From assembly GCF_003148625.1 (NCBI RefSeq), contig NZ_QGGO01000044.1:1-32261 (forward strand): DNA of 32,261 nt, written 5' to 3'. The translations under genes and the position numbers were made by a program. Positions within the stretch are counted from its first letter, which is position 1. Each line of letters begins with the position of its first letter. The stretch comes from Arcicella aurantiaca. Its GTDB lineage: Bacteria > Bacteroidota > Bacteroidia > Cytophagales > Spirosomataceae. Shown one piece after another: positions 1 to 8,777 of the stretch. The notes under the pieces were generated by a model. It ran no database searches. It had not been told where the DNA came from and worked only from the letters and a program-made list of their open reading frames with translations.

Positions 1-37
1 GTTTCAATCCATTTGTGCCATCATGTGGCGTTGGAAT
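1..37 (-). CRISPR. leader-proximal CRISPR repeat (single copy at window edge)
   Basis: Read on the minus strand, this segment ends in ATTGAAAC (complement of 1-8), the classic 8-nt 5' tag left on crRNAs by Cas6 in type I-B systems. It can fold: positions 17-20 pair with 26-29 (GCCA/TGGC, 5-nt loop) and 8-11 pair with 32-35 (TCCA/TGGA). It lies downstream of cas4, where an array is expected, and would be transcribed in the same direction as the cas genes. Only one copy is inside the window, so the right-hand boundary (about 37, possibly up to 48) and the repeat status rest on position, tag and fold rather than on repetition. Confidence 0.7.
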
Positions 38-243
38 CCGTCAAGAACATTAAGTTGTTGACTATTAATTATTTGTGTTATTTTCTTTAACCCTCTTTTT
101 TTATAATTACAATATGTCAAAGAGCGTTTTTTCATAACTGTTACAATCTTTTCCGTAAAGGTAAGTTTTTGATTGTTAGTGATTTAAACTTGTTTTTCAA
201 GGATGGTTAAATAAATTAGCCTTCGGAATGACCAAAGCAAGAC
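38..243 (-). promoter_or_regulatory. putative CRISPR leader
   Basis: This AT-rich non-coding stretch of about 200 nt lies between the stop codon of cas4 and the presumed first CRISPR repeat. Its position and composition are those of a leader, which carries the array promoter and the signals used by Cas1-Cas2 to insert new spacers. No clear Bacteroidota -7 box was found on the minus strand, so the promoter cannot be placed. Confidence 0.5.
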
Positions 244-819
244 TTATTTAGTACAAATATTTCGATATGTGCAATTTACACATCTTGACTTATACTTAGT
301 AGCTTTGGGATAGATATTTCCTACAATAATTTTTTCAATCTCTCTGACAGCATATTTTACATCTTCTTTGTCAGAATGTTCTATCTTTACTTCGACCAAT
401 TTATGTTGGCTACGAGTATAAACCAGAAATCCTTTCTCAACTTTCTTTCCAAAAGTATCTTCTATCAACCAAGCATAACAAAAGAGTTGAGTGCGGTAAG
501 TTTCATAAATTTTATCTTCATATATCGCAAATTTATAGTCTAATGGAGCCATTGTTCCATCTTCCAAAACTAATACTTCATCTATCACTCCTCTAATCAA
601 ATCATTGGTTAAATATTGGTCTAAATGCTTATCGGTTACTCCTATACGTCGGCGAAGATAATTTTTATTCTGTTCTAATTTCTGGTCATGAATCTCTCTG
701 CCCTTAATTACCTTAAAATTCTTTTCTTCAAACTGCGGAATCCCCAAAACATACTCAAAAAAAGTAAATCTGGGACAGTATAAATATTGAATAATATGAG
801 ATGGAGTTAGTGTTATCAT
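244..819 (-). CDS. cas4: Cas4, CRISPR adaptation exonuclease
   Basis: Cas4 proteins are iron-sulfur RecB-family nucleases that trim prespacers and help select those next to a correct PAM before Cas1-Cas2 integrates them. This 191-residue protein has the usual length and the four cluster cysteines: C15 near the N-terminus (in YLYCPR) and C180, C183 and C189 at the C-terminus. The nuclease core is visible as D80 (RGVIDE), D94-Y-K96 (an Asp in place of the commoner Glu) and Q112 in TQLFCYAW. It is the last gene of the cas operon, two bases after cas2, and faces the array. Having cas4 after cas2 is not the most usual I-B order. Confidence 0.93.
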   Translation of the reverse strand: MITLTPSHIIQYLYCPRFTFFEYVLGIPQFEEKNFKVIKGREIHDQKLEQNKNYLRRRIGVTDKHLDQYLTNDLIRGVIDEVLVLEDGTMAPLDYKFAIYEDKIYETYRTQLFCYAWLIEDTFGKKVEKGFLVYTRSQHKLVEVKIEHSDKEDVKYAVREIEKIIVGNIYPKATKYKSRCVNCTYRNICTK

Positions 820-821
820 TA

Positions 822-1112
822 TTAAAAGAATAAAGCTCTTATTTCGTCATTGACTAATTTTTTATCAAATGCTTGTCCAAGTAATACAGTTTGTTTTAAT
901 TCCGTCTGATTCATAGGAAAAATATAAATTTTGTCAACATCAACATTTATTAATTCTTCTAAACGAAGCGTCAACGTGTCCTTTTCGTTGTTGGTTAACG
1001 TTCCAACAAAACACGAAAATTGTACTCTATATAAACCTGCTTGTTTACATATTTTAGAGACTTTCGTTCTATTTTTATCGTTCTCAATGTCATATAATAC
1101 CCAAATAACCAT
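822..1112 (-). CDS. cas2: Cas2, CRISPR adaptation protein
   Basis: Cas2 forms the dimeric core of the Cas1-Cas2 spacer integrase. The 96-residue length, the N-terminal beta strand MVIWVLYDIEND with conserved D8, and the ferredoxin-like pattern through DKIYIFPM are typical of the family. The gene lies six bases after cas1 and two before cas4, so the three adaptation genes are almost certainly co-transcribed and translationally coupled. Confidence 0.95.
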   Translation of the reverse strand: MVIWVLYDIENDKNRTKVSKICKQAGLYRVQFSCFVGTLTNNEKDTLTLRLEELINVDVDKIYIFPMNQTELKQTVLLGQAFDKKLVNDEIRALFF

Positions 1113-1118
1113 CGCATT

Positions 1119-2153
1119 TTAAATTTCAGTTTTGTCAATTGTTAATTTCTGAGGGTCACTATTATTACCCAAAATAGCATTCGCAAAAATATGGCTATCA
1201 TATTGTATCGCATTTGAACGAGTATGATTTTTTCCTCTATGTCGAATGGTGTCTTCGTCCATAAATTTATTGAATGCTTCTATTAATAGTTTTTTGCCTT
1301 CTGCATTGAGTGAAACTCCTTTAGTATGGACATCAGAGTGAGCTTTGTTTACTTTCTTTCCCGAAAATAAACGAAATACTACCTCGTCAACATATATTCT
1401 ATAAGGTTCAATAAAATCGTAAACCATACTCAACTGATTGTAATCATCTCGGTGCAAAAAGCCCAAGTATGGGTCAATTCCAGCAATGATTAAAGCCTTT
1501 TCAATTTTAGAGTATAATACACCGTAACCGTAATTCAGAAAAGCATTAAAAGCATCGTTAGCAGGACGAGACGACCGTCCCTTAAACTGCGATTCAGAAG
1601 GTAAAACATAACTCAACGTTTCAAAATATAGTCTCCCTGCTGTACCTTCCAAACCTCTAAGCGTATCTGCAACTTCTGAAGTAGTTTTGCCTTCTTGAAG
1701 CGATACTGAAACAATTAGATTTTCAATTTTGGTAATTTTATCATTCAAAAAATCTGCGTGTTGTGGACGATGTTTTTTTAAATCTTTAATGAAATTTAAT
1801 TGGTTCTCAAGTTTCAGAACCAACCAGACTTTCACCCATCTTAACCCCTCAGGGTTCATACTGGTTTCGAGTTGACACTTTCGTATTTTGGTCGTACTCC
1901 CCAATTTGCTATGCCAAACCCGACCAATGGGAGAACCATTTTGTTCCAAAAACACAATATCTACATTATTCATCATGGCAAGTTTGATAGCATCTGTACT
2001 AAGCATCGTACCAGTAGTCATAATTATATGAGTAACTTTATGTGCAGAAAAAGGCTTAGTAAATAATGTCCCGTCGTCCTCTTTACGTCTAATTTCAAAC
2101 ATACCATCTTTTACATGAACATAAGTGCCGTATTTGTTGATGTGTAGCTGCAT
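1119..2153 (-). CDS. cas1: Cas1, CRISPR spacer integrase (type I-B)
   Basis: Cas1 is the metal-dependent integrase that joins prespacers to the leader end of the CRISPR array in complex with Cas2. The 344-residue protein shows the N-terminal beta domain followed by the alpha-helical catalytic domain. The metal ligands can be seen: E169 in RGLEGTAGR, H234 in GFLHRDD, and the acidic DFIEP motif (D246/E249). No domain is missing. It starts four bases after the cas6 stop and is followed closely by cas2. Length and motifs fit the Hmari/I-B Cas1 subfamily. Confidence 0.96.
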   Translation of the reverse strand: MQLHINKYGTYVHVKDGMFEIRRKEDDGTLFTKPFSAHKVTHIIMTTGTMLSTDAIKLAMMNNVDIVFLEQNGSPIGRVWHSKLGSTTKIRKCQLETSMNPEGLRWVKVWLVLKLENQLNFIKDLKKHRPQHADFLNDKITKIENLIVSVSLQEGKTTSEVADTLRGLEGTAGRLYFETLSYVLPSESQFKGRSSRPANDAFNAFLNYGYGVLYSKIEKALIIAGIDPYLGFLHRDDYNQLSMVYDFIEPYRIYVDEVVFRLFSGKKVNKAHSDVHTKGVSLNAEGKKLLIEAFNKFMDEDTIRHRGKNHTRSNAIQYDSHIFANAILGNNSDPQKLTIDKTEI

Positions 2154-2157
2154 AAAT

Positions 2158-2832
2158 TTATATTTTTATGATTGTTCCATACCCACGAGAAACAGATTTT
2201 CCTAAACCAATCAAATTTGGTAATAAAGCATTGCACATAAAACTTCCCTGAAAGCCCATCATTTTATTATCTTTAAAATTGGTTTCACGAGTTTTTTTCA
2301 AAGAAAACTTGCACATAATTGGTTCATTTTTTGTCAATTGGCATCCCATTCCATTCAAAAAAGCCAATAGATTGTTTTTCAAGATTCTATTAAAAATTAC
2401 ATCCTGTTCATCGGAAGTAGCCTTGATAAAATCACGATAATTATTCTGATTTAGAGCCATCCAAAGACTCTCAAAGCGATATTCGAACAAAGAATTAGAA
2501 AGTCCAATATCCACCACAGAATGGTTAATATTTTTAGCCATTACTTCAAAAAAATGCCCATCAATTTCTAAATGCTTAATTTTCAAGAACAAATCCACTA
2601 ATAAATCAGCTCCTTCACCCAAACCCACAAGTGTGGGTATATGGTCGAGAACTTTATATTGTACAAGTGTGTAACCCTGACGAAACTCGCCAGTATCTTG
2701 GAAATGATTATGTAATAAAATAGAATGTTCCTTAAATAAATTGCCAAAAAAACCTCGTAATTTATGAGCATCACGAGTTTGTAGGCGTATTTCGGGGAAG
2801 GTTATTATGGTTTGGGGAAGTTTTATGGTCAT
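2158..2832 (-). CDS. cas6: Cas6 (Cas6b type), pre-crRNA endoribonuclease
   Basis: Cas6 cuts the long array transcript within each repeat, leaving the ATTGAAAC tag seen at the left edge of the window. The 224-residue protein has an N-terminal segment with LRGFFGN, and ends in the glycine-rich RNA-binding signature GLGKSVSRGYGTI, the hallmark of the RAMP/Cas6 fold and particularly of the Cas6b group in Bacteroidota. A histidine is present in the N-terminal part (LLHNH), but I cannot assign the catalytic residue with certainty. The start overlaps the cas3 stop by four bases. Its place between cas3 and cas1, rather than ahead of cas8b, is unusual for I-B. Confidence 0.85.
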   Translation of the reverse strand: MTIKLPQTIITFPEIRLQTRDAHKLRGFFGNLFKEHSILLHNHFQDTGEFRQGYTLVQYKVLDHIPTLVGLGEGADLLVDLFLKIKHLEIDGHFFEVMAKNINHSVVDIGLSNSLFEYRFESLWMALNQNNYRDFIKATSDEQDVIFNRILKNNLLAFLNGMGCQLTKNEPIMCKFSLKKTRETNFKDNKMMGFQGSFMCNALLPNLIGLGKSVSRGYGTIIKI

Positions 2833-5288
2833 AGTATAAAATCTTTATCTTCAACTAATTTATATCCAGTTTCTAAGTCATAATAGTTTTGCCAATCAGC
2901 AACATATATTATCCCTTTATCTTGTTGTTTAGATGGTGGAACAAATTTGTTCTTAGGGAAACGAGTAACGTATTGTAATAATGAAGGTTTTATTTTTTTG
3001 ATTTTTCTTTTTCTTTCAAAATCATCATCTGTTATTTTGAATATTGACATAAACTCATCCCAAACCTTTAAAGATTTATCATCAACAGGCAAAAACACGT
3101 TATAATTTCTAAAATCTTCCCCAATCAATTTGAAATTCTTTTCAATATCTTCTAATTTCAAATTTTGAATACATTCTATTAACTTTTGTGAAGCGTTACT
3201 ATCGTTTGATTTACGCTTTCTAATTTGAGTAGCATATTCCAAATTCAAATCATACAAGGTTGATTCTTGTATAATCTCGTCATGATGTTTCAGTACATCT
3301 CTCGAAATTGACAATAATACTTTATCATAAACATACTTACTTTTGCCCAAATCAAATAGTTTAACAGCTCCTTTGCCCTTTAACCCATTTCTATTACATC
3401 TACCTGCTGACTGATTAATTGAATCAATGGGAGCAAAGTCACGATACACAATATCTAAATCTATATCAACGCCAGCTTCAACTACCTGTGTAGAAACTAC
3501 AATTTGATGACCTTTTTGAGTCTTAATTTTTTCGATAACCTCTAATCTTTTGAAAGGCAAAATTGAACTTGACAGGTAAAGCACTTCTTCAAACTCTTGC
3601 TTCAATTGTTTATGAATTTCCTGCGATGATTTGATAGTATTGCAAATTATCAGAAATGATTTGTTGATATTGGATTTGATGTCTTCAATTAAGGAATAGC
3701 AAAACTCATCAACTGACAAGTGCTTCTCAGAAACTTTTAGTAGGCTTTGATTAATTTCGATTCGTTTAAGATTTTCAAAATACTTTTTAGGATTAGCTAA
3801 TTCAAGAATTTCATCATTATTATTGAAAATGAATGGTTGTGTAGCCGTTACAAAAACAAACTTAGTTCCAAAATATTCATTCATTTTTTTGAAAACCAAT
3901 TCAATAACCTCGAAATACTGAGGGGGAATATTTTGGACTTCATCCAAGATAAAAATAGCATTGGTCATATTGTGAAACTTACGAAGTAATCGATTTTTAT
4001 TCGTAAATATTCCTTCCAAAAACTGAACAAAGGTTGTTACAATAAAATCATGTTCCCAGCCATCAGCCAAATATTCAGGTTCATCTTTACTAAGTTTTTC
4101 TTCATCATATTGTTCATTTGGCATAGCCAAATAATGATTTTTTGAAAGCCGAGTTTCTAAATTTCCAATATTAGAACTTTTAAGGATTTTTCTGAAAATG
4201 TTTTCATTTTGGTCAATAATAGAGGTAAATGGCAATACATAAATAACTCTTGGCTTGCTTCCGTGTTGCTCATAAAATGCGTTTTGTAGGATAGTTGCCA
4301 CATTGAAAGCTGAAAAAGTTTTTCCTAAGCCTGTTGGTAGTGTAATTGAGAAAAATGCTTTGGAACTATTTTCAAGAACATTTCTTTGAACCAATTGATA
4401 GGCTTCTTCTCTAACAAAGTCTATTGGTTTAGGAGCTTCATTTGAAAAGAGATTCGTTTTATAATCGTTAATGATGTTCAGAGGCAAAAGGGTATTTTCT
4501 TGAATGTACCAATCTTTATCAGTTTTCAATAACATCAAATCACCCTTGTCTGCTGAAAGCAATAGGGAAAAAAGATAATGTTGTAAGAAAAAGTATTTTA
4601 CTTCTTTTCTACTCTCAAATTCTGTTTGGTATTTAACAAATTTTCTACCACTTGATAATTCACTTTTTATCTTTTCCCAATGTTCTTTTGAGGTGATTAA
4701 CGATTGATTACTTAAAATCTGATTATACGATTCAAAATCTAAAACCTCAATTTGCTTTTCTAAAAACTGAATATCTTTTTGTTGGAGTTGAATTTGTGTC
4801 TCCTCATTAGAATAGAAAAAATTTGTCAAATATCCGTGATGTCTTCTAATGATTTTGAGAATAACAAATTTCAAAAATATATCATCGTGTTCAATCTGCT
4901 CAATGGCAAAATAACCTCCTATTTTAGCATGATTAGATAAACGGTCATTTTCACCTAAACACTTATTGAAATAAGCACGTCGATTTTCATTGAAAAAAGC
5001 AATATATTTTTGAATACCTAATTGACTTTTAAATTCTTGATTATTCTCAGCTTCTATCGTTGCTTTTATGATTTTTGATTGAAAAAAACTGGCTTTCCCA
5101 AAATCATGAAAATAGACTAATATTTCCCGAAGTTTATTCAAAAAAGATAGTTCAAAGAAAGTATCTTTTTCAACAAACTTTAAGGATAAAATCTTCTCAG
5201 ACAGAACATCACAACCAGTTAAATGCTGTTGTAATGTCCTATCTGGATGAGAAATCAATTCAAAATAAGCAGATGTTTTTTCCATCAA
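2829..5288 (-). CDS. cas3: Cas3, HD nuclease-helicase
   Basis: Cas3 is recruited by target-bound Cascade and degrades the foreign DNA with its HD nuclease while unwinding it with its SF2 helicase. Both parts are in this single 819-residue chain. HD domain: H61-D62 (YFHDFGK), H150-H151 (RRHHGYL) and D247 (SADKGD). Helicase: Walker A at about 318-324 (PTGLGKT), a DEVQ box at about 449-452, VTATQP near 480, and motif VI with QSAGRCNRNG at 626-635. All catalytic residues look intact. The first start codon overlaps the 3' end of cas5 by 29 bases; a second Met directly follows. The stop overlaps cas6 by four bases, indicating tight coupling. Confidence 0.95.
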   Translation of the reverse strand: MMEKTSAYFELISHPDRTLQQHLTGCDVLSEKILSLKFVEKDTFFELSFLNKLREILVYFHDFGKASFFQSKIIKATIEAENNQEFKSQLGIQKYIAFFNENRRAYFNKCLGENDRLSNHAKIGGYFAIEQIEHDDIFLKFVILKIIRRHHGYLTNFFYSNEETQIQLQQKDIQFLEKQIEVLDFESYNQILSNQSLITSKEHWEKIKSELSSGRKFVKYQTEFESRKEVKYFFLQHYLFSLLLSADKGDLMLLKTDKDWYIQENTLLPLNIINDYKTNLFSNEAPKPIDFVREEAYQLVQRNVLENSSKAFFSITLPTGLGKTFSAFNVATILQNAFYEQHGSKPRVIYVLPFTSIIDQNENIFRKILKSSNIGNLETRLSKNHYLAMPNEQYDEEKLSKDEPEYLADGWEHDFIVTTFVQFLEGIFTNKNRLLRKFHNMTNAIFILDEVQNIPPQYFEVIELVFKKMNEYFGTKFVFVTATQPFIFNNNDEILELANPKKYFENLKRIEINQSLLKVSEKHLSVDEFCYSLIEDIKSNINKSFLIICNTIKSSQEIHKQLKQEFEEVLYLSSSILPFKRLEVIEKIKTQKGHQIVVSTQVVEAGVDIDLDIVYRDFAPIDSINQSAGRCNRNGLKGKGAVKLFDLGKSKYVYDKVLLSISRDVLKHHDEIIQESTLYDLNLEYATQIRKRKSNDSNASQKLIECIQNLKLEDIEKNFKLIGEDFRNYNVFLPVDDKSLKVWDEFMSIFKITDDDFERKRKIKKIKPSLLQYVTRFPKNKFVPPSKQQDKGIIYVADWQNYYDLETGYKLVEDKDFIL

Positions 5289-5973
5289 TTTGGTAATATT
5301 CGTTTAATCTAACTTTTATAGGTCTTCCGTTTCGTTCAAGAAGAATATCATCTCTTTCCGTTACATTTCTTTCTATATCCATTTCAATAGCATACATACT
5401 TTGTTCAATAATCTGAACTTCGTTTTGTAATAACCCTTCTCTATCAAATTCTATAAAATGCTGCCTTCTCAATACAGAATCCAGAGAGATGCTCTCATTT
5501 GAGTCTATTTTTTTAGCCTCAAACTCTCCAATCAATTCAAAATTTGAAGTTAAAAATGCTAAACCCAGACATGGAGTATAAACGGAATGGTGTTTCTCCA
5601 AAGCGAGTTTAAGTTTATTATACACTTCATTGTTTTGATGCGAAAAATAAATTCTATATCGTGGCTGATGCACAAACTCCATCATAGTGGGTTTGGGGGG
5701 GCTACCTTCTTTTTTACGACCTAATTCAGCTTTTAAATTGATACCTAATCTTTGAAAACGAAGTGTGTTTTGTATGCCTATTCCTATAAGGCATTGTTTG
5801 TTTTCAAAGTATTTGAGGTATTCATTCTTGTCTTTCTCCAAACCCAAAATAGCTCCTACATAACCATAGATAGAAGTTTTGGGCGGAATAGCATAAGTCA
5901 AAGCAGAAGTAGTAGCGTAGATTTTTTTGAAGTGTGCATAATCACCCCAAATATCAAAAACTAATACCTTCAT
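5260..5973 (-). CDS. cas5: Cas5 (type I-B), Cascade subunit
   Basis: Cas5 binds the 5' handle of the crRNA and caps the foot of the type I Cascade complex. The 237-residue protein begins with the family's typical strand MKVLVFDIWGDYAHF, followed by a TSALTYAIPPKTSIYGYVGAILG segment, shortened here as the conserved PPKTSIYGYVGA helix start found in Cas5b proteins. It lies nine bases after cas7 and its 3' end overlaps cas3. No catalytic role is expected, since crRNA cutting is done by the separate Cas6. Confidence 0.92.
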   Translation of the reverse strand: MKVLVFDIWGDYAHFKKIYATTSALTYAIPPKTSIYGYVGAILGLEKDKNEYLKYFENKQCLIGIGIQNTLRFQRLGINLKAELGRKKEGSPPKPTMMEFVHQPRYRIYFSHQNNEVYNKLKLALEKHHSVYTPCLGLAFLTSNFELIGEFEAKKIDSNESISLDSVLRRQHFIEFDREGLLQNEVQIIEQSMYAIEMDIERNVTERDDILLERNGRPIKVRLNEYYQIDGKNICLF

Positions 5974-5982
5974 TTTCGAGTA

Positions 5983-6846
5983 TTATTTAGTGTGAATAGC
6001 TTCGCTTAACTCAATTCTGTCGTCTTGAATGACACTTATAGAAATGATTTTATCATCATATTTTTTGAGTGCTTCGTTTAGACTTTTGATATCTAAAAAA
6101 TAGTCAGAAATGTCTTCTAATGACTCCATCGTTTTACCATCTTTCAAAACCATACTCAATCTTTGGCATAAATCACCAATAAAAAAGCTATCTTTATAAT
6201 CAATTTTTACCAACAAACGTGGCATATGTCCTTTCTTTGAGCGAGTTAAAAGCCCTTTCGTTCCATTCCAAATTGCTTCTGTAAGTTCTGCAATGTCCTT
6301 ATTAGTCGTGCCAGATTTTTTGGCTGCATTTTCATTGATTGTACCGTGAAACGCAATTAAACCGTAGGTAATATTGTATTCTTCTCTGAATGTTTTTTGT
6401 TCTGCTCCTTCCTTGGTAGCAAAAGCCCCTGTCCCCTTAATGAAATTATCTTTATAGATATTATTTAAAGAATACCCCATTGAAAACTGAACAGGTCCAG
6501 TTAGTTGGAAATTCTTCCCTTTTACAGCAGAAACTCCCCCAAATAATCTTACATCAATAAATTTTGATTTAAATTCCTTTTCATCTGCATATACACCTGA
6601 ACGTTGTTCACCTGTAACAGCTTCTGTTCTAATAAAAATATCTCCTTTACCACCTGCTTCTCCATTATAACCTTTGTCGAAAAGGTAGTCTCTAATAGTT
6701 CTTTTTAAACGCACGTCTGTAACTAAACATCTGTTGGTGGCTTCGTCGAGACGTGGGCGGTTTGAATCAAGTGGGTCGCCGTTGGGGTTGCAACGCACTA
6801 CGTCATAGATAAATAAAATTTCACTGCGGTTTGTAATCTCTGCCAT
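5983..6846 (-). CDS. cas7: Cas7 (Csh2 type), Cascade backbone
   Basis: Cas7 polymerises along the crRNA and forms the backbone of Cascade. The 287-residue protein carries the Csh2/Cas7b signature near its N-terminus: RSEILFIYDVVRCNPNGDP, followed by NRPRLDE and RCLVTDVRLKRTIRDYL. The NPNGDP loop and the VRLKRTIRD helix are very characteristic. It sits between cas8b (27-base gap) and cas5 (nine-base gap), the normal I-B order for the effector genes. Confidence 0.96.
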   Translation of the reverse strand: MAEITNRSEILFIYDVVRCNPNGDPLDSNRPRLDEATNRCLVTDVRLKRTIRDYLFDKGYNGEAGGKGDIFIRTEAVTGEQRSGVYADEKEFKSKFIDVRLFGGVSAVKGKNFQLTGPVQFSMGYSLNNIYKDNFIKGTGAFATKEGAEQKTFREEYNITYGLIAFHGTINENAAKKSGTTNKDIAELTEAIWNGTKGLLTRSKKGHMPRLLVKIDYKDSFFIGDLCQRLSMVLKDGKTMESLEDISDYFLDIKSLNEALKKYDDKIISISVIQDDRIELSEAIHTK

Positions 6847-6873
6847 GATAAATGATAGTTTAAGTGTTTTGAA

Positions 6874-8739
6874 TTATTTTGATTTTTTTGCTTCAATTCT
6901 GTCAAGCATTCTACTCTTCAAAGATTCTTTTTGAATCGTTAAGCCTAATGAAAAAGCATAAGATGTTTCTACATTGTTTTGGGCTGGCTTTATATTTATA
7001 AAAGCCTTATCGAAAGCTGTTAAAAGTTCAAGGGCAGCGTTATAATCACCATATAATTTGTCTGCTTTCTCATATTCATCTAACTTTTGTAATAGTTTAG
7101 GCTTTATTTCCATCATTTCACGATAACCGATGTTTAAGTTATTTAGCTTGTGAGCAAATGGGCGACTTCTTAAATGGCTTTCCTGGGCATTTAATAAAAT
7201 CTCTGTTGCACATCCTAAATAAAAAGCTGCTTCTTTCGCTGGGTTATCCTTAAAAAAGGATTCGTGATTGTTTACAAACTCCTCTGCGACAAAACTCAGA
7301 GTTTGTTTTTCTTGTGTTTCCATATTACCAAAAATTTGAAGGTTTTGTAAATACTGATGGATGACAAATGAACGCTTTACATTCAGAGCAAATGCGTAGG
7401 CATCATTCGATAGGTTTTTAAAATCGGTTCTAAGTAATTCCATAAAAACAGCTAATATTTTGTATTCAGTTATCACTGTTTTATAGAAAATAGCTTCCAT
7501 CACTTGAAAAAATAAAGGCTCTGGGAAGTATTTTTTCATATCAAAAAAAGTAAGATTGAAAGCAAATTCTGCTTTTTTGGTTACAACTTTTGTGATACGA
7601 TTATAATACTCAGAAATTGACTTTTTTGAATCTAAAATGTTCCCGAACCTTGAAGGTAAAAGGTCTGATAGGTGTAGTTTTATAGAAAATTGAGCTTGTT
7701 TTTCTTCGTAAAAAAAGATATCATAGTAAACACTGTTATGATGCAGTTTTTCCTCTGAAATAATCTCATTAAAAATCCCCTCACTATTAATGATAGAATT
7801 AATTTGATTTTCAGAATACGTTGTGTTTCCACTTTGTCTTTTCTGAATAAATGTTTCTACAATTTCTTTCTTCAAATCATTATCATTGATAGCGATGAAT
7901 CTTGGAAGTACATAAAATCGGAGGTTCTGAAAGCCATAAGATAAACCATTAGACAATGCTCTTTGGGTTCCTTCTAAGGTTTTTACAACTTCGGGTGAAA
8001 CAGGAAACATTTTGTAAGAATTTTTGGCATCAAATCCATTTCTCGAAAACGAAATATCATTTACTGTAAACCCGAGCGTATCAACTCGCCCCCAAACTTC
8101 ATCAGATTGTTGGTAGGTTACAGAACATATTTTATCATTTGATTTGTATGAATCGCCTTTGCTATTGAAATACTTATTATAAGCCTCTTCTTCAAGGATA
8201 TTCCGTATTTTCTGAACTTCACCAATCCATTTATCGTCAATCTTGATAGTGAAAAGGTAGTTTTTTTTCTCAGGACACGTTTGCTCAATGAATGATTGAA
8301 AGTGAGTATCAAGAAATGATATGACTTCTTCTTTGGAAAAGAAGATTTTGTAAATTGAAAGATTAGCATCTAAGCAACGCCCAAGCTTATCCAAAAACTT
8401 AACAATCGACTCTCTGAGAATCTGACGATTTTTCTCCAAGTTTTCAGGTTTATCGCCCACAGGAAGATTATAAAAATGTAGCGTTGGAACTAAACTTGTA
8501 GAACGAGAAGAAGCTAACTCTCGAAACAAATATTTTTCTTTCCAAGATTTACGATAATCCTCAATAGAAAGTTTTTGAGGTTTTCCATTGGCAATTTCCA
8601 AAAAAATAACGCTTTCATTTTCGTTTTTTTCTGGATAAGGCGAACCGCTTATTTCAAAAAAATGCTTCATAGCATCAATTTGTTTAAGTTGCTCTCCAAA
8701 TTGATAAATTGTTTTTATCATAGTTATATATTTTTTCAA
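6874..8739 (-). CDS. cas8b: Cas8b (Csh1/TM1802 type), large Cascade subunit
   Basis: Cas8b is the large I-B Cascade subunit that recognises the PAM and helps open the target. Identification rests on length (621 residues), on its place just ahead of csh2-type cas7 and cas5, and on the general character of the chain (N-terminal MIKTIYQFGEQL, a central basic and aromatic region, and a helical C-terminal third). Cas8 sequences diverge quickly, so few fixed motifs can be named. A second in-frame start at 8721 begins at MIKTIYQ, which looks more like family members and may be the true start. The gene follows the WYL regulator by 38 bases. Confidence 0.85.
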   Translation of the reverse strand: MKKYITMIKTIYQFGEQLKQIDAMKHFFEISGSPYPEKNENESVIFLEIANGKPQKLSIEDYRKSWKEKYLFRELASSRSTSLVPTLHFYNLPVGDKPENLEKNRQILRESIVKFLDKLGRCLDANLSIYKIFFSKEEVISFLDTHFQSFIEQTCPEKKNYLFTIKIDDKWIGEVQKIRNILEEEAYNKYFNSKGDSYKSNDKICSVTYQQSDEVWGRVDTLGFTVNDISFSRNGFDAKNSYKMFPVSPEVVKTLEGTQRALSNGLSYGFQNLRFYVLPRFIAINDNDLKKEIVETFIQKRQSGNTTYSENQINSIINSEGIFNEIISEEKLHHNSVYYDIFFYEEKQAQFSIKLHLSDLLPSRFGNILDSKKSISEYYNRITKVVTKKAEFAFNLTFFDMKKYFPEPLFFQVMEAIFYKTVITEYKILAVFMELLRTDFKNLSNDAYAFALNVKRSFVIHQYLQNLQIFGNMETQEKQTLSFVAEEFVNNHESFFKDNPAKEAAFYLGCATEILLNAQESHLRSRPFAHKLNNLNIGYREMMEIKPKLLQKLDEYEKADKLYGDYNAALELLTAFDKAFINIKPAQNNVETSYAFSLGLTIQKESLKSRMLDRIEAKKSK

Positions 8740-8777
8740 ATTTAATCCACTACTTGTGTCATCTGATGGTACAAAAT

